Assembly (NCBI GenBank): GCA_963383645.1 | Contig: OY726557.1 | Coordinates: forward strand, 153,148,201-153,212,200 | DNA length: 64,000 bases | DNA from: Muscardinus avellanarius | Taxonomy: Eukaryota; Chordata; Mammalia; Rodentia; Gliridae | Direction of reading: 5' to 3' | Shown: positions 42,963 through 54,952 of the stretch, piece after piece | Layout: each line of letters opens with the position of its first letter | Numbering within the stretch: the first letter of the stretch is position 1 | The notes under the pieces: model-generated | What the model was told of the DNA's origin: nothing | Database searches by the model: none | Seen by the model: only the letters and a program-made list of their open reading frames with translations | Made by a program: the position numbers and the translations under genes

Positions 42963-43668
42963 TGAAGTGATAATAAATTCTGGTGATTTAAACAAATAGA
43001 AACATTATTACATTGTTGGTGGGACTGCAACCTATCATCACCTCTATGGAGACCAGTGTGAAGTTTTCTCAGAAGACTGAGAATGGAACTTCCATACCAC
43101 CCAGCAATAGCACTCTGAGGCATCTTCCCAAAGTAAATAAAATCAGAATATAACACTTGCATATTCATGTTCATAGAGCACAATTTACAATAGCCAAATT
43201 ATGGAAACATCCTAGGTATCCATCAACAAATGAATGGATGACAAAATTTTGGCATAAACACACAACAGAATCATATCCATAAAGAAGAACAAAATCTTGT
43301 CTTTTGCAGAAAAATTGATGAGATTCAAGAATATATGAAGTGAGTACAGCCAGTCTCAAAAACTGAATATGTGTATGTTTTATATTACATGTGGAAGCTA
43401 CAGAGATATTTTAAAATAAGGGCCATATAAGATAGATGAGCAGAGTATCCAGGGTTGTGACTGAGGATATCAGAGATGGGACATAAAGTCATAAAAAGTG
43501 TAAGAGTAGAAATAATTACATGAATGTATATAAAAATATCAATTCCAATATCAAGGACATGTGTGGGGAGGGGGATAGACATGGTAGAGAAGGCACCAAA
43601 AACTACATACATGCATTTGTCTGACATTCTGCACCCAATAGGATATAAAATTCACAATGCAATACACC

Positions 43669-43695
<27 letters not shown>
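42963..43695 (+). mobile_element. 5'-truncated L1, sense, A27 tail
   Basis: An ORF2 end ('acattgttggtgggactgca', 'tatccatcaacaaatgaatg') and a 3' UTR of an older subfamily, ending 'cacaatgcaatacacc' plus about 27 A. Confidence 0.8.
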
Positions 43696-43699
<4 letters not shown>

Positions 43700-43949
43700 G
43701 GCCAGAATCAGATTCCAAGCTGAATTTTACAAAAAAAATTAAAGATCTAAGGTCCTAAAATTTATTCTATGAAATAGAAAGACATGAAATACTACAAAAC
43801 TCATTCTGTGACCACTATTACCTTGATTACAAAACCAAATAAAGATAGCTTATGGAAATCAAACTACACATAAATATCCTTAATAAATATAGACACAAAA
43901 TTCTTAAAAAAAATACTAGTAATTTTCATTCAAAATCACATCATGAATC

Positions 43950-44238
43950 TGGGTATGGTGATGCAGGACTGTAATCCCAGTATCAGGCAGGATAAGACAG
44001 GAAGGTTGCAAGTTCAAGATCAGTCACAGAGTCCAAAGTGGTAGCACATGCTTGTAATCCCAGCATTTGGGAGGCTGAGACCAGATGATCACAGTTTGTG
44101 GACAGCCTCAGCTACTTAGTGAGGCTCTCCATAACTTAGTGAGACCCTGTTTAAAAATAAAGAATAAATAATAGGGCAGGGGTTGTAGCTCACAGGTCAA
44201 ATGTTACTGGGTTTCATCCCCAGGCACGCAAAAAAAAA

Positions 44239-44294
<56 letters not shown>

Positions 44295-44390
44295 ACAGCA
44301 ACTTAGCAAGACCCTGTTTAGAATAAAAATAGGGTTGAGAGTATACCTTGGAGGTAGAATGCCAGGGTTCAATCTCAGGTATCACATATA
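43950..44390 (+). mobile_element. SINE nested inside a SINE, with (AT)n
   Basis: The outer B1-dID starts at about 43950 and resumes at 44292 ('gtcacagcaacttagcaaga') to 44390. The inner B1-dID occupies about 44030-44235 and ends in A13 plus about 24 AT units (44244-44290). AGTCACAG on both sides of the inner copy is its TSD. Confidence 0.85.
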
Positions 44391-44588
44391 TATTTATTAA
44401 ACATTAGTATTTTAATTATTATAGTTGGTATTATTATACTGGATAGTAAAGTATTATATGAAAATATATATCATATGACTAAATTGATTTTTTTCCAAGT
44501 ATGTGATGCTGGTTCAACACACGCAAGTTAATAGTTGTAACTCATCACATAAATAGAACCAAGGACAAAAATTAACAAAAATCACATA

Positions 44589-44802
44589 TAATCTTAATAG
44601 ATTTTTTTTTTTTGGTGGTACTGGGGTTCCTGGACGCCCTTCTACCTCCGGGCTATATTCCCAGACCTATTTTATATTTTTGAAACAGGGTCTCTTACGC
44701 CAGCGCGGCTGGCTTCGAACCTGCGCGATCCTCCAGTCTCAGCCTCCCAAGCGCGGGGATTACAAGCGTGCGCCACCACGCCCGGCTAATCTTAATAGAT
44801 TT
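44589..44802 (-). mobile_element. B1-dID SINE, type II, near-intact, with TSD
   Basis: 16-bp TSD TAATCTTAATAGATTT at 44589-44604 and 44787-44802. The body keeps CpGs in 'gccagcgcggctggcttcga', 'aacctgcgcgatcctcc' and 'gcgtgcgccaccacgcccgg'. Confidence 0.94.
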
Positions 44803-45166
44803 AGAAAAAAGGATTTGATAAAATCTAACATCTGTTCATGTTAAAAACACAGAAAAAAAATTGGGATAAAAGGAACTTACTCCACATCATACTGAATGAG
44901 AAAAAACTAAAATTATTTCTTCTAGATTAAGGAAAAAGACAAGGATGCCTACTGTCATCACTCATATTGAATATAGTAGTTGAAATTCTGGCCAGACCGG
45001 AAAAAAAAAATAGAAAAAGAAAATTAAAGGGGTCTAAATAAGGAAAGAAGAACTGAAATTATATTTCTTTGTAGACAACTTCTTATACTTAGAAGATCCA
45101 AAAACTCAATCACAAGCCTTCTAGAGCTGATAAATTCAGCAATGTAGCCACATATAAAATCAATTT

Positions 45167-45474
45167 AAGCTAGGGAGAAAATGGATCATAGGAGAAACAC
45201 TAGACGTAGGAGGAGGAGCTCTAGATGAACAAATAAGGGTGACCAAACTAAGGGTTATGGGAGTGGGGAAGAAGGAAATTACCTTATGAACATGATGTAC
45301 ATTCACAAATATATCAAAGTCGATCACTAAGCCAAACATGAAAAAGAGGAAGGGGGGAGGGAAAGGGGTGGGAATTAGGTGAGGACTAGTTGGGTAATGT
45401 TTGAATGTATGCCTCTATCATTTTGTATTCCATTAAGATGACATACTACAACATACTGATAAAACATTTTTAAA
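45167..45474 (+). mobile_element. Short L1 3'UTR insertion
   Basis: 'gctagggagaaaatggatca' to 'ctgataaaacatttttaa' is a 5'-truncated L1 3' UTR. AAAATCAATTTAA / AAAATCAACTTAA on the two sides look like a TSD with one mismatch. Confidence 0.8.
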
Positions 45475-45969
45475 AATCAACTTAAAAATCATTAGTTTTT
45501 TTATACAACAGTCATGAATCCAATCAAAAAGAAATCGAAGAAGACCTTAGAAGATGGAAATATTCCTCATATTCGTGAATAGCTAGAATAAATATTGTCT
45601 AAATGGCCATACTACCAAAAGCAAACTGTAGATTCAAGGTAATCCCTATTAAAATACCAACATCATTCGTCATAGAACATAAAAAAAGTTCTAAAATTCA
45701 TATGGACCCAGAATAGTCAAAAATTTCTTAGCAATAAGAACCATGCTGGAGGTATCACAATGCCTGATTTCAAATTATACTACTGCAAAGCTATTCTAAC
45801 AAGAGCAGATTGGTATTGACACAAAACATATGTATATAGCCAATAGAATAGAACAGGAAGTAGAGGAACACATTTTCACTCTTATAGCTAGTTAATTTTT
45901 GACAAAGGTACCAAAAACATATTCTGAAGAAAAGATAGCCTTTCAATCAAAAGGTCATGGAAAGAATTA

Positions 45970-46225
45970 ATTAAATATTTAAGAAGTTAAAAAGCAATAA
46001 GCTTTTATTCAGAAGCCTAATAGCTTCTGTTAGTGGATCTTTTAATTATGGATAGCTTATAGCAATTATTATCAAACACTGCTAGTTAGTATTCCTGTTT
46101 AATGAATAGACAATAATAAATTTATAATTAGCACACGAGAGAGAAAATGAAGGTAGCAGCATTATCGTTCATTGGAACAGGTAGAATATTTAATATTTAC
46201 ATTATAAGTATGTCAGCTATGCATT
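45970..46225. other. Unassigned AT-rich DNA
   Basis: Nothing recognised. Confidence 0.35.
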
Positions 46226-46229
46226 ATTT

Positions 46230-46385
46230 TCTTTTATTTAGTTCTCTTAGTTCATTTAATGCTCATAACAACCCTAAAATAGTAGACATTTATATTATTT
46301 GTATTTTGGAAATCAGGAAACTGAAGAAAGAGAGTAGGTAGGGGAGTCCAGTTGGCTCTTTAGCCCTGATTCTTAATTCAACACA
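46230..46385 (-). mobile_element. MIR, antisense
   Basis: 'ttcatttaatgctcataaca', 'accctaaaatag', 'tcaggaaactgaagaaagag' follows the reverse MIR core. Confidence 0.7.
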
Positions 46386-47015
46386 ATTGGATGAAGATCT
46401 CCTCACATATACAACCTGATTTTTGTTTTTCCATCAGAGTCTGAGAAGTTTCAAGCAGAGTACATGTTGTCATTATCATGGTTTAAGTGTTAATCATTTT
46501 ACTGTCAGGTACTGTAGTTGACTTTTGCCCTTAAGTAGAAAGAACTTAAGAGTGCCTAAAGCAGCTTTTCTCTGATTTTGAGGAAGTGTATTTCCAGCAC
46601 AAAGTCAAATTTATATTCAATGAATTACTAAATTCGCTCTCTCCTTTTGTTGCAACTACATTTCTACTGGAATTCTTAAACAATCAACTTTTAAAATCTG
46701 TTAGGAATAAATACATGTGATAAAGTGAGTGCGTGGCCGAGTACATAAAAAAAACACTGCCTGCAGTAATAGTGCCTCATGGGAGCTGCCCATCATGACA
46801 GATTCTATCTATCTGGGAGGTCTTTTGAACTCAAGGGATGCGGCATATATTTAGCAAGTTCACTGGCAAAATGATATCTGGTATATGCTGTCAACACATT
46901 GTCTTTTAAAAGAAAACCTAATGACTTTTGTCATCCATGTTTTTTTTTCCATAAGAAAAAAATAATGTAAAATACCAATACACAAATCCTAAGTAGAAGC
47001 AGAAGTATTGAAAGC
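46386..47015. other. Unassigned DNA
   Basis: No feature recognised. Confidence 0.4.
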
Positions 47016-50000
47016 CATACTCAGAGGTAGAGCAAGATGGTAGCTGAGTAAGAGCCTTCCTGCACAGACTCATAAAATTGAATTGCTACTCATACAACAA
47101 ACTACCTACACGAGGGCTTAGAAAATCGGGTGAGAAACCATATTACTTGCTTTTAGTAGAACAAAAAAAACAGACATTCTTCAGAAGGCAGGTGGAGATT
47201 GCCTGGTCACCTCTCCCCCAGTGCTAAACAGACTAGTCAGTACAGAGCAAGACAGATATCTCCTGCTCGAAGGATGGAAAGGGAATTAACTCTAGGCTTT
47301 TAGAGCCCAGAACTAAGTCTACCATGGTTAAAACCAATGCTGGGCAAAGCCCTACAACCCCTACAGCTGAGATGATAGTCATGGATTCAGCTAGTAGAAC
47401 AGAGCAAGACTGCCCACTGAGAAGCAGGGCAGAAAATTATCAAAGGTTTTTTTCTTAGAGACTAATGCAGGCCCACCATGGTGAAACCCAGAAGACACTG
47501 AAGGCCTTACACATAGGCCACAGGTGAAAGATTTGAATTTTTGCCCATTTAATTTCCAACCACCTTGGAGTAGGCATAATCTCCCTCTTCCTGAGATCCT
47601 GCAGGTGCCTCTTGCAATTTGACTTAGCAATGATTTCTACCACCTATCCTTGAACCTCAGGAAGCACAACTATTCACAGGCCAGTGCTAGAAAATGGGGC
47701 TCTATAAGGGCCCCAGCAAAAATATGCTCCCTAATGAAACAGATAAACAGCTGCATTGAGATCCTGTATGCATCCCTGAGACTAGGCAGGTCCTCGGACA
47801 ATGATACTGGGGATGATCCAGCTTACCACAGTTCCACATGGCCAAGGGTTTGCCTTCCCCAACTCTACCCTGACCTCAGGCAACATATTATGGCCTAAAT
47901 CTCTATTCACTGATGGTAGATCAGAATGTTAAACATAAGAATTTGCCTATTAGTTCTGAGTTGGTTACACCTAACACTAGGCAGATATGTTCCTGAGGAC
48001 TGACTGATACTCTGGAACTTCTCTGGTCCAGTGGAGAAATGAGGCCCCAGTCATTTGGACTTCCCCTCTAGCTAGCAACACCTGCGGCTGATTGCAGTGC
48101 TCTTTGAACATGAGTCTACCTTAGGCAGCCCATTGCAATATAGTCCTTGGTCATACTCCAGTATTGTGCTGGGGTTGGCAGGCTCAGGATGTGGCATTGG
48201 AGCCTGAAGTTGGTCCACTATTGTGTATGACTTCCCCAGAGCTGAGCAGAATCCCACAGTGTCTGATCACAGTATTATAACTATGGGTGAGGCATGAGGA
48301 ACTCTAACCTGGCCCCAGAGAGAATATTGTGGAGACAGACTACCCATTCTAGGTATTTTCCTGGTTATTTCTGAATGACACATCAACATTGGTTTTGGAA
48401 CAAACGTGGACTCTAAATGCCCTTTAGTACTTTAACATGCCAACTATAGGCTCCTGACAAATATGGACCTGAGTGTCAAAATAATACAAGTGATTATAAT
48501 CTCATAGAAAGTAAGAAGCCTGCTAAAAATTTATGGAAGTGCAGACACAAAAAAAGCCAGATTAGAAAGTCTGGAATAGATATGTAATTCTTCAATGCCT
48601 AGATCACATCACACACCAGCAAGCATGAAGTACTTTCAGGAAACTATGAAAATATAATTATATGGGAGAAGTTGATATGATATTCATAACTAAGAGAGAA
48701 CCATAAGAAAATATAAAAGCTAATTTAAGGAAACTCAGTGAAGCTCAAGAAAACACAAAGACTTATTTAAATATGTTAACAAAGAAACTTAAATAAGCAA
48801 TGAAAGCAATTAAAAAATTCTGGAGCTGAAAAACATTCTAAAAAATTAAAAACACAATAGAAGACAACAATAGTAGGATAAATCAAACAAGACATGTTCA
48901 CCTCTAAATACATACATAGACTGAAAGTGAGGACATGGAATGAGCTTGAAGGCAGATATTTGAAAATATACAGTTGGCAGATGAAAAGGAACCAAAATAA
49001 ATAAAGGATATTTATGGAAATTTTGAGACCTTATTAAAAGAGCAAAATATTCAGGTTACTGGGATACAAGAACTTGAGAATGCTAAAGGGGTAGAAAGCA
49101 TATGCAAATGAATAATAACACCAAACTTAGAGACTGATACACATTTCCAGGTACAAGAGGATTGAAAGTCACCAGTGAAATTTAACTTAACCAAGCCAAA
49201 CCATCTTATAATATAGCTTTCACAGGCAAAAGATAGAGACAAGGTTCTTAAGGCAGGAAAAGAAATAACACTTAGTGGTGTCCCAATTAATCTGACAGCC
49301 AATTTAGCAAAAATCTTATAATCCAGAAGAAAGTGGCATAATATTTTTTACATTAATAAAAGGCAAAGCACCTGAAAATATTATACTCGCAAAGCTATTC
49401 TTTAGAAATAAAGGATAGATAAGACATTGCCAGACAAACAAAATTGTACTTCAAGAAATGATAATGTTCTTCAAACTTGACAAAAGACATTAATGAGGAA
49501 GAAGAAAACAGGAGAATCTAGAAAAGTCACTGGTAAAAGTATTTATACCATGAAATTCATAATGCTCAGATACTGGTATGGTGTGTAAACCATTAATGTC
49601 TTTATTGTGAATACTAAAATAATAACTACATTAATGTGTTTAGGAATAGGAAATTTAGAAAAAATCACATGGGATATAAAAAATTCAAAAGGCGGAAATG
49701 CATGGAATGTGACAAAATAATTCTATAATAGACAAATCAAATATATTAAGTAATCAGAACATAGTATTGGGGTAAACACTTAACAATAAAAGAAGAATGC
49801 AAGAAAGTGGAAAGATGAAGAAAGTATAACAAAACTACAAAATAAGTCACAAAATAGCTATAGTAACACCTTACTAATCAGTAATTACCGTAAATGTAAA
49901 TGGATTAAGTTTTCCAATTAAAAGGCATAGATTGACTGAATAGATTAAAAAAAAAACAATCATATGTTGCTTACAGAAAGTTTTACATCTAAGAATATAG

Positions 50001-50110
50001 ACTAAAATGAAGATGCAAATAGAGTCCAAAATAAAACAGATGAAGGGTTCACTTTCAACAATCCTATGTATACTTAAGAAGCTATTTATATCAATTTTAA
50101 TATTATGAAT

Positions 50111-50330
50111 AGAGCGAGGCATGATGGCACATGTATGTAATCCCAGTACTTGGGAGGCTGAGGCAGGAGGGTCTCGGGTTTACAGTCAGGCTTAAGATAC
50201 TTAGTGAGGTCTTCCAAAACTTAGTGAGATCCTGTTTCAAAATAAAGAATAAAAAATAGAGCTGGAGGTGTAGCTTAGAGATAGAATGTCCCTGGGTTCC
50301 ATTCCCCCCAGAAAAGAAAAAAAAATGTCA
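50111..50330 (+). mobile_element. B1-dID SINE, type I
   Basis: 'gagcgaggcatgatggcaca' to 'tgtccctgggttccattccc' plus A-rich tail. Nested in the ancient L1. Confidence 0.88.
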
Positions 50331-50334
50331 GTAG

Positions 50335-50455
50335 GGAAGACAGAATGGGGTGGTGGCATCTGGGGTGAAATGCACTGGGTGCTGTGTGCATGTATGTGTT
50401 TCTATTATATTTATCATCAGTATGATGTATGATTATAACGCACCAATAAAAGTAG
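50335..50455 (+). mobile_element. Short L1-like 3' tail
   Basis: 'gtgctgtgtgcatgtatgtg', 'gtatgatgtatgattataac', 'gcaccaataaaa', directly behind a SINE tail, as at 18936. Confidence 0.5.
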
Positions 50456-50645
50456 TGCACATTTGTAATCCCAATATTTTGAAGGCCGAGACAGAAGGAT
50501 TGTAAGTTTTAGACCAGCCTCAGCAATTTAGCATGAACCTGTTTAAGAATAAAATAAAACATGAAAAAGTGAAGAAACATAAATATAGATGGAGGTGTAG
50601 TGCAGAGATAGAATGCCTCTGGGTTCAATCTCTAGTACTAAAAAT
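50455..50645 (+). mobile_element. B1-dID SINE, 5'-truncated
   Basis: 'gtgcacatttgtaatcccaa' to 'tgcctctgggttcaatctct'. The first B1 bases are missing. Confidence 0.8.
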
Positions 50646-50672
50646 AAATATAATTTAAAAATAAAAAATGAA

Positions 50673-50862
50673 GCTGGGCATGGTGGCACACGCTTGCAAT
50701 TCCTGCGCTTGGTAGGTAGAGACAGGAGGATTGTGCAGGTTCGAAGCCAGCTGCACTGGCTTAAGAGACCCTGTTTCCAAATAAAAGAAAGAAGTATGAA
50801 AAATAGGTCTGGGAGTGTAGCCCAGAGGTAGAATGGTTTCTAGGAACCCTAGTACCACAAAA

Positions 50863-50909
<47 letters not shown>

Positions 50910-50910
50910 A
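50673..50910 (+). mobile_element. B1-dID SINE, type II, with (AAAT)n tail
   Basis: 'gctgggcatggtggcacacg' to 'tctaggaaccctagtaccac', then about 12 AAAT units. Confidence 0.9.
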
Positions 50911-50999
50911 GTAGTAAAAGAAACAGGTAAGAATATAATAATAAAGAGATCAATTCAGTAGATGAAATAATATTTCTTTATTCTGTGTACCTAATATTA

Positions 51000-51125
51000 G
51001 AGACCCTAAATATATAAAACCAGTATTAATAGAATACAAGGAAAAGATAGAAAGCAGCTATGATTTGGATTATAAAACCAGTATTAATAGAATAAAAGGA
51101 AAAGATAGATAGAAAGCAGCTATGA
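51000..51125 (+). repeat. ~60-bp tandem duplication
   Basis: 'ataaaaccagtattaataga' ... 'aaagcagctatgatttggat' occurs twice in succession with a 4-bp GATA expansion in the second copy. The second copy runs into an LTR-like element. Confidence 0.85.
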
Positions 51126-51425
51126 TTTGGATAAGTATCCTCCAAAGTGCCATGAGTTAAAGGGTTGGTCCTCAGCCAAGAAAATTATTGGGAGACAGTG
51201 GATCCTTTGAAAGATGCTGCTTAGTGGGAGAAAATTGTTTTTGAGTGTGTGTCCTTGGAGGGGATATTTGAAGCCCTGTCATTTCCTCTGTGTCTGCTTC
51301 CTAGTTGTCACTAAGTGAGCAGCTTTCTGTATCACATGATTTTGCCATGATGCACTCTTTGTCACAGGGGCATCCAATCATAACTGAGAACTTCAAATGG
51401 GCCAACAATTTACTTGGAGACTTTA
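51060..51425 (+). mobile_element. MaLR-class LTR (probable)
   Basis: 'gctatgatttggataagtat', 'cctccaaagtgccatgagtt', 'cagtggatcctttgaaagat', 'ccatgatgcactctttgtca'. The order resembles MaLR LTRs but it lacks a clear 3' end. Confidence 0.5.
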
Positions 51426-51824
51426 ATGACATACTTTTAGCAATGAAAAGTTTGTCTAGAGAAAAGAATTTTTAAAAACTAGCAAAGTTAACTTCTCCCT
51501 AGAATAGACACAAAACAGACTCCTAGAACCATCCATCGAGCACCTTCTGAGTATACATTTTTCTCATCATCAGCTGCAGTTCTCACCAGAATAAATTATA
51601 CGATAGGTCACAAAACAATTCTGACAATACAATAGTGGTAAGAAAAATTTTAGAAACTACACAATTAAGCTACTTACTTTTGAACATCCAATGAAACATG
51701 GATGAAATCAAGAAATTTAAATTTCTTGATGTAAATTAAATGCAGACTAAAAATCAATGCAAAAGATCTACATAACAAAGAGTTCTTTAAAAAGTTAAAG
51801 TAGAATTGTTAACCTGGACACTCA

Positions 51825-51960
51825 GTGTTTGGAAGGATGGAAAGAGGAAGTGGCACAGGGAGGAGGGCACCAAGTACTGTGTGAACATATGCCATTGTCA
51901 ACATGGTCTACATTATGATGTGAGACTATAGTGCACCAATAAAAAAATAAAACACTGACT
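51825..51960 (+). mobile_element. Short L1-like 3' tail
   Basis: 'aggagggcaccaagtactgt', 'gagactatagtgcaccaata', 'aaaa'. Same class as 33007-33245. Confidence 0.5.
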
Positions 51961-52124
51961 CAAAACTAAAAGCAATATAAAGTAGAAATAAACTTATCGG
52001 GCTAAGAAAAAAATCAGATGATAAATAAAAATAAAAAAGAAAAGGAAGACATTACATTTGGCACCACAGAAATACACAGGATCATTAAGATTTTATTATG
52101 AACAACTCGATGCCAACAATATTT

Positions 52125-52205
52125 TTTGTGCTGATGGGGATCAACTCCAGAGCCTTGCGCATGCTAGAACATCAGTCTACCACTGAGCTACATCCTCATC
52201 CTGTG
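52125..52205 (-). mobile_element. ID element fragment, antisense
   Basis: 'tgctgatggggatcaactcc', 'gcgcatgctagaacatcagt', 'ctaccactgagctacatcct'. Confidence 0.72.
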
Positions 52206-52529
52206 ACAAGAAATTCCATAGCTGAGAAGAAAATATAATTTTCTAGATACATACACCTTAACAAAACTGAACAATGAAGAAAGAGGAATTTTGAACAGAC
52301 CCAAAGGAGCAACAACATGAATTAGAAACAAGTACAAGACCAGATGGCTTTATTGCTGATTCTGCCAAACATTTAAATAGGAACTAAAAACAATTCTTAT
52401 TTAGTTATTTCAAAAATAGAAGAGGAAGGAATTAATCCAAACATATTCTGTGAGGACACCACAGAATTATTATCCTGACACCAAAATCAGGTAAGAATGC
52501 ATCAAAATTAAGAAAAATGGCACATTACA

Positions 52530-52892
52530 GGACCCAGCAGCTCCCTGACAGTGAATTAAAACACAGCTTTTCAGCAGCATTGGATATACTGCGGCTCACT
52601 GGGGGAGGGGAACTTCCCTCCAACAATCTAAAAGACATTCTACCAGGAGCTTAGGAAAAATTGAAGCAGATCAATGCAGTCACATTTGAGCAGATAAGAA
52701 GCTCAAAAAGGCTGAGCCTTACTTGCAAAAAGTCCTAGCTCTCTCCAGTTGGAGAAAGATCCAACAGTCCCTCAGTAAAGGTGATTAAAACCTGAAGTAG
52801 CCACAACTTGAAGGGACCCTGTTTGGCATTCCTGAGCTGGCAGACTAAGAATTCCTTCAGTTTACCATTTTATCATTGCCTTTTAGATCTTA
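52530..52892. other. Unassigned insertion between L1 parts
   Basis: This sequence has neither L1 nor SINE character ('gcggctcactgggggagggg', 'cctagctctctccagttgga'). It could be part of an LTR or an older repeat. Not identified. Confidence 0.4.
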
Positions 52893-53118
52893 TCCTTTTT
52901 TTTTTTTTTTTTGGTGGTACTGGGGGTGGAACCCAGAGGCTTTCTACCTCCGGGCTATACTCCCAGACCTATTTTATATTTTTATTTGGAAACAGGGTCT
53001 CACTAAGTTGCTGAGAGCCTCACTAAGTAGCTGAGGCTGGCTTTGAACCTGTGCGATCCTCCTGTCTCAGCCTCCCAAGCGCGGGGATTACAAGCGTGTG
53101 CCACCACACCTGGCTTCC
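52893..53118 (-). mobile_element. B1-dID SINE, antisense
   Basis: Poly-T, 'ggtggtactgggggtggaac', the duplicated 'cactaagttgctgagagcct' / 'cactaagtagctgaggctgg' of type I and the 'gcgcggggattacaagcgtg' of type II: an intermediate copy. A second poly-T run follows at 53119-53142. Confidence 0.9.
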
Positions 53119-53189
53119 ATTTTTTTTTTTTTTTTTTTTTTTACTTGTTCATGGTATATCTGCTTTTTAAATACCTGAAACCAAACCAG

Positions 53190-53360
53190 GCATGGTGACA
53201 TATGCTTGTAATCTCAGTAATTGAGAGGTTTAGTGAGTAGGAACACAAGCCTAAACATAGTCTGAAGAACTTAGTAGAACACTGTTTCAAAATTTAAAAA
53301 TGAAAAGAAATGGATGTGTAGCTCAGTTGTAGAGTGCTCTTCTGTTCAATACCTAGGTCT
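53190..53360 (+). mobile_element. Degraded B1-dID SINE
   Basis: 'accaggcatggtgacatatg', 'agtagaacactgtttcaaaa', 'gatgtgtagctcagttgtag'. Confidence 0.7.
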
Positions 53361-53775
53361 TGTCCAAAATTCCCACTGCTGTAATCTAAAACGACTGACA
53401 ACACAACTTACAGGAAGAAAGGATTTATTTGCTCACAGTTTCTTGGAGTTTTTTGAGTCGCTCCATGTGAGGCTGGGGTCTGCCAATCTCGGGACATAGT
53501 GGCAGGGAGCAGATCGAAGGAGAGAACACAGACTCTGCTCCTCACATCAAGGAGGCCAGAAGCAAGTGAGCACACACAAGGGGATTCAAAGACAAAGGTA
53601 CAGTCCCTAGGCCCACCCCCAAGGATACACCTTCTTCAGCCACAACCCAACTGCTATGTTACTACCCATCTTTTCTACCAATGAGACTACAACCTTCATG
53701 ACTTGATTACATCAGCTCTGAACATAAATACATTTGCTCTTCAGGGGACATTCTATTTATAACCACAGCACCCAA
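53350..53775 (-). mobile_element. MaLR-class LTR, antisense
   Basis: On the minus strand it begins 'gctgtggttataaatagaat' and shows 'caaataaatcctttcttcct' and 'gttttagattacagcagtgg' at its 3' end, the arrangement seen in sense at 57136-57515. Confidence 0.75.
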
Positions 53776-54304
53776 GTGCAATAATAAGAACAAAATCCTA
53801 AGACCAAACAGCCACTTAGGCTGTACTTTTCACTGTCTTGGTAGGTATCCATATCATGAGACATTTTGGGCATAGAAGAGAGAATAAAACACAGTTTATG
53901 GAGAAACTCAGAGTGACTAGTTGACCAGTCTGCAAAGCAGAAAAGGACTTCCATTAGAAATTGGTAGTGTGACTTCTGAAATAAAGTAAGTGGCTGGCTA
54001 TAATTAGGAATTGGATCACGTTGGAGTCAGATGGAGAGCAGAAAATTCCATTCACTTCTCCCACTCCCAGAAAGGTCAACAGGAGAAACTGATGAATTCC
54101 AGATACTTTCTACCAGCACATAGACAGGAAGTCTTGGAATGGGAGAAGTGAATCAGGAAAAATGAGAACAGGCGGGGAAGTACTAGTGAATAAAATTGAC
54201 CAAATTATGTTATGTCCTTGTATAAATATGTTACAATGGACCTCATGTTTATATATAACTATAATGTACCCATTTTCTCAAAATAATAGCAAATTAAAAC
54301 TAAC
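53776..54304. other. Unassigned DNA
   Basis: No repeat named. An L1-like tail may lie at 54200-54270 ('actataatgtacccattttc'). Confidence 0.4.
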
Positions 54305-54530
54305 AGTAAGCTGGGCATGGTGGTGCATGCTTGTAATCCCAGAATTTGGGAGGCTAAAACAGGAGGATCACAGTTCGCAGATAGTCTCAGCTACTACTTA
54401 GTGAGGCCCTTTGCAACTCAGTGAGACCCTGTTTCAAAATAAAGAATGAAAAATAGGGCTGGGGGTATAGCTCAGTGGTAGAATACCCCTGGGGTCCATC
54501 TCCAGTACGAAAAAAAATAATAATAATAAA
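54305..54530 (+). mobile_element. B1-dID SINE, type I
   Basis: 'gctgggcatggtggtgcatg' to 'gggctgggggtatagctcag' and 'cctggggtccatctccagta', A-rich/(TAA)n tail. Confidence 0.92.
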
Positions 54531-54654
54531 AGCAAAGCTAAAAACATATGCAAAAGGTCATTCAACATGATCAAATGGGATTCTTATCACTGATGCGAAT
54601 ACAGTTCAGTATTACAAATTAGTTAATGTGAAATATCAATAGAATGAAACATAA

Positions 54655-54659
54655 TAAAT

Positions 54660-54698
<39 letters not shown>

Positions 54699-54895
54699 TT
54701 GGTGATACTGGGGTTCCTGGAAGCCCTTCTACTTTCAGGATACACTCCCACGGGCTACACTCCCAGACCTATTTTTTAACTTTTTTATGTGTTAACAGGG
54801 TCTCTGAAGCCAGCGAGGCTGGCTCTGAACCAAGGTGATCCTCCTGTCTCCGCCTTCAAGCATGGGGATTACAAGCATGTGCCACCATGCCCGAC
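54655..54895 (-). mobile_element. B1-dID SINE with (TTTA)n
   Basis: About 11 TTTA units (54658-54701) form the tail of an antisense copy 'ggtgatactggggttcctgg' to 'gcatgtgccaccatgcccga'. It has an internal 16-bp duplication of 'gggctacactccca'-type sequence. Confidence 0.88.
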
Positions 54896-54952
54896 ATTAT
54901 ATATATATATATATATATTTAAATAGATGTAGAAAAGATATTTGATAACATT

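Larger units (their letters stand above)
43697..45965 (+). mobile_element. L1 ORF2 fragment, sense, with nested insertions
   Basis: Pieces 43697-43945, 44400-44604, 44803-45166 and 45475-45965 read as continuous L1 ORF2 (RT region 'aaaaagacaaggatgcctac', then 'gaagaccttagaagatggaa', 'taatttttgacaaaggtacc'). They are interrupted by nested SINEs, an antisense SINE and a short L1 3' fragment. No intact frame. Confidence 0.75.
47020..52530 (+). mobile_element. Ancient L1 (L1M/HAL1-like), 5' part
   Basis: It opens with 'gagcaagatggtagctgagt', an L1-type 5' end with a YY1-like core. A long 5' UTR (to about 48500) is followed by ORF1-like sequence (about 48530-49500: 'ggagctgaaaaacattctaa', 'aggcaggaaaagaaataaca'), then endonuclease-RT sequence of ORF2 (about 49880-50110, 50930-52510 except insertions: 'aaatggattaagttttccaa', 'aggccacaaaac'-type). 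All frames are destroyed. The element appears to resume at 54540, giving an original span of about 6-7 kb opened out to about 11 kb. Confidence 0.65.

Noticed and set aside
47020..49500. Calling this element HAL1 (ORF1-only half-L1)
   Set aside because: The ORF1-like region resembles old L1/HAL1, but L1 ORF2 sequence follows in order at 49880 and beyond, which favours an ordinary old L1.
54470..54515. tRNA-like A/B-box sequence in the SINE ID half
   Set aside because: It is the ID-derived part of B1-dID, with no complete tRNA fold. The same holds for the other SINE copies.
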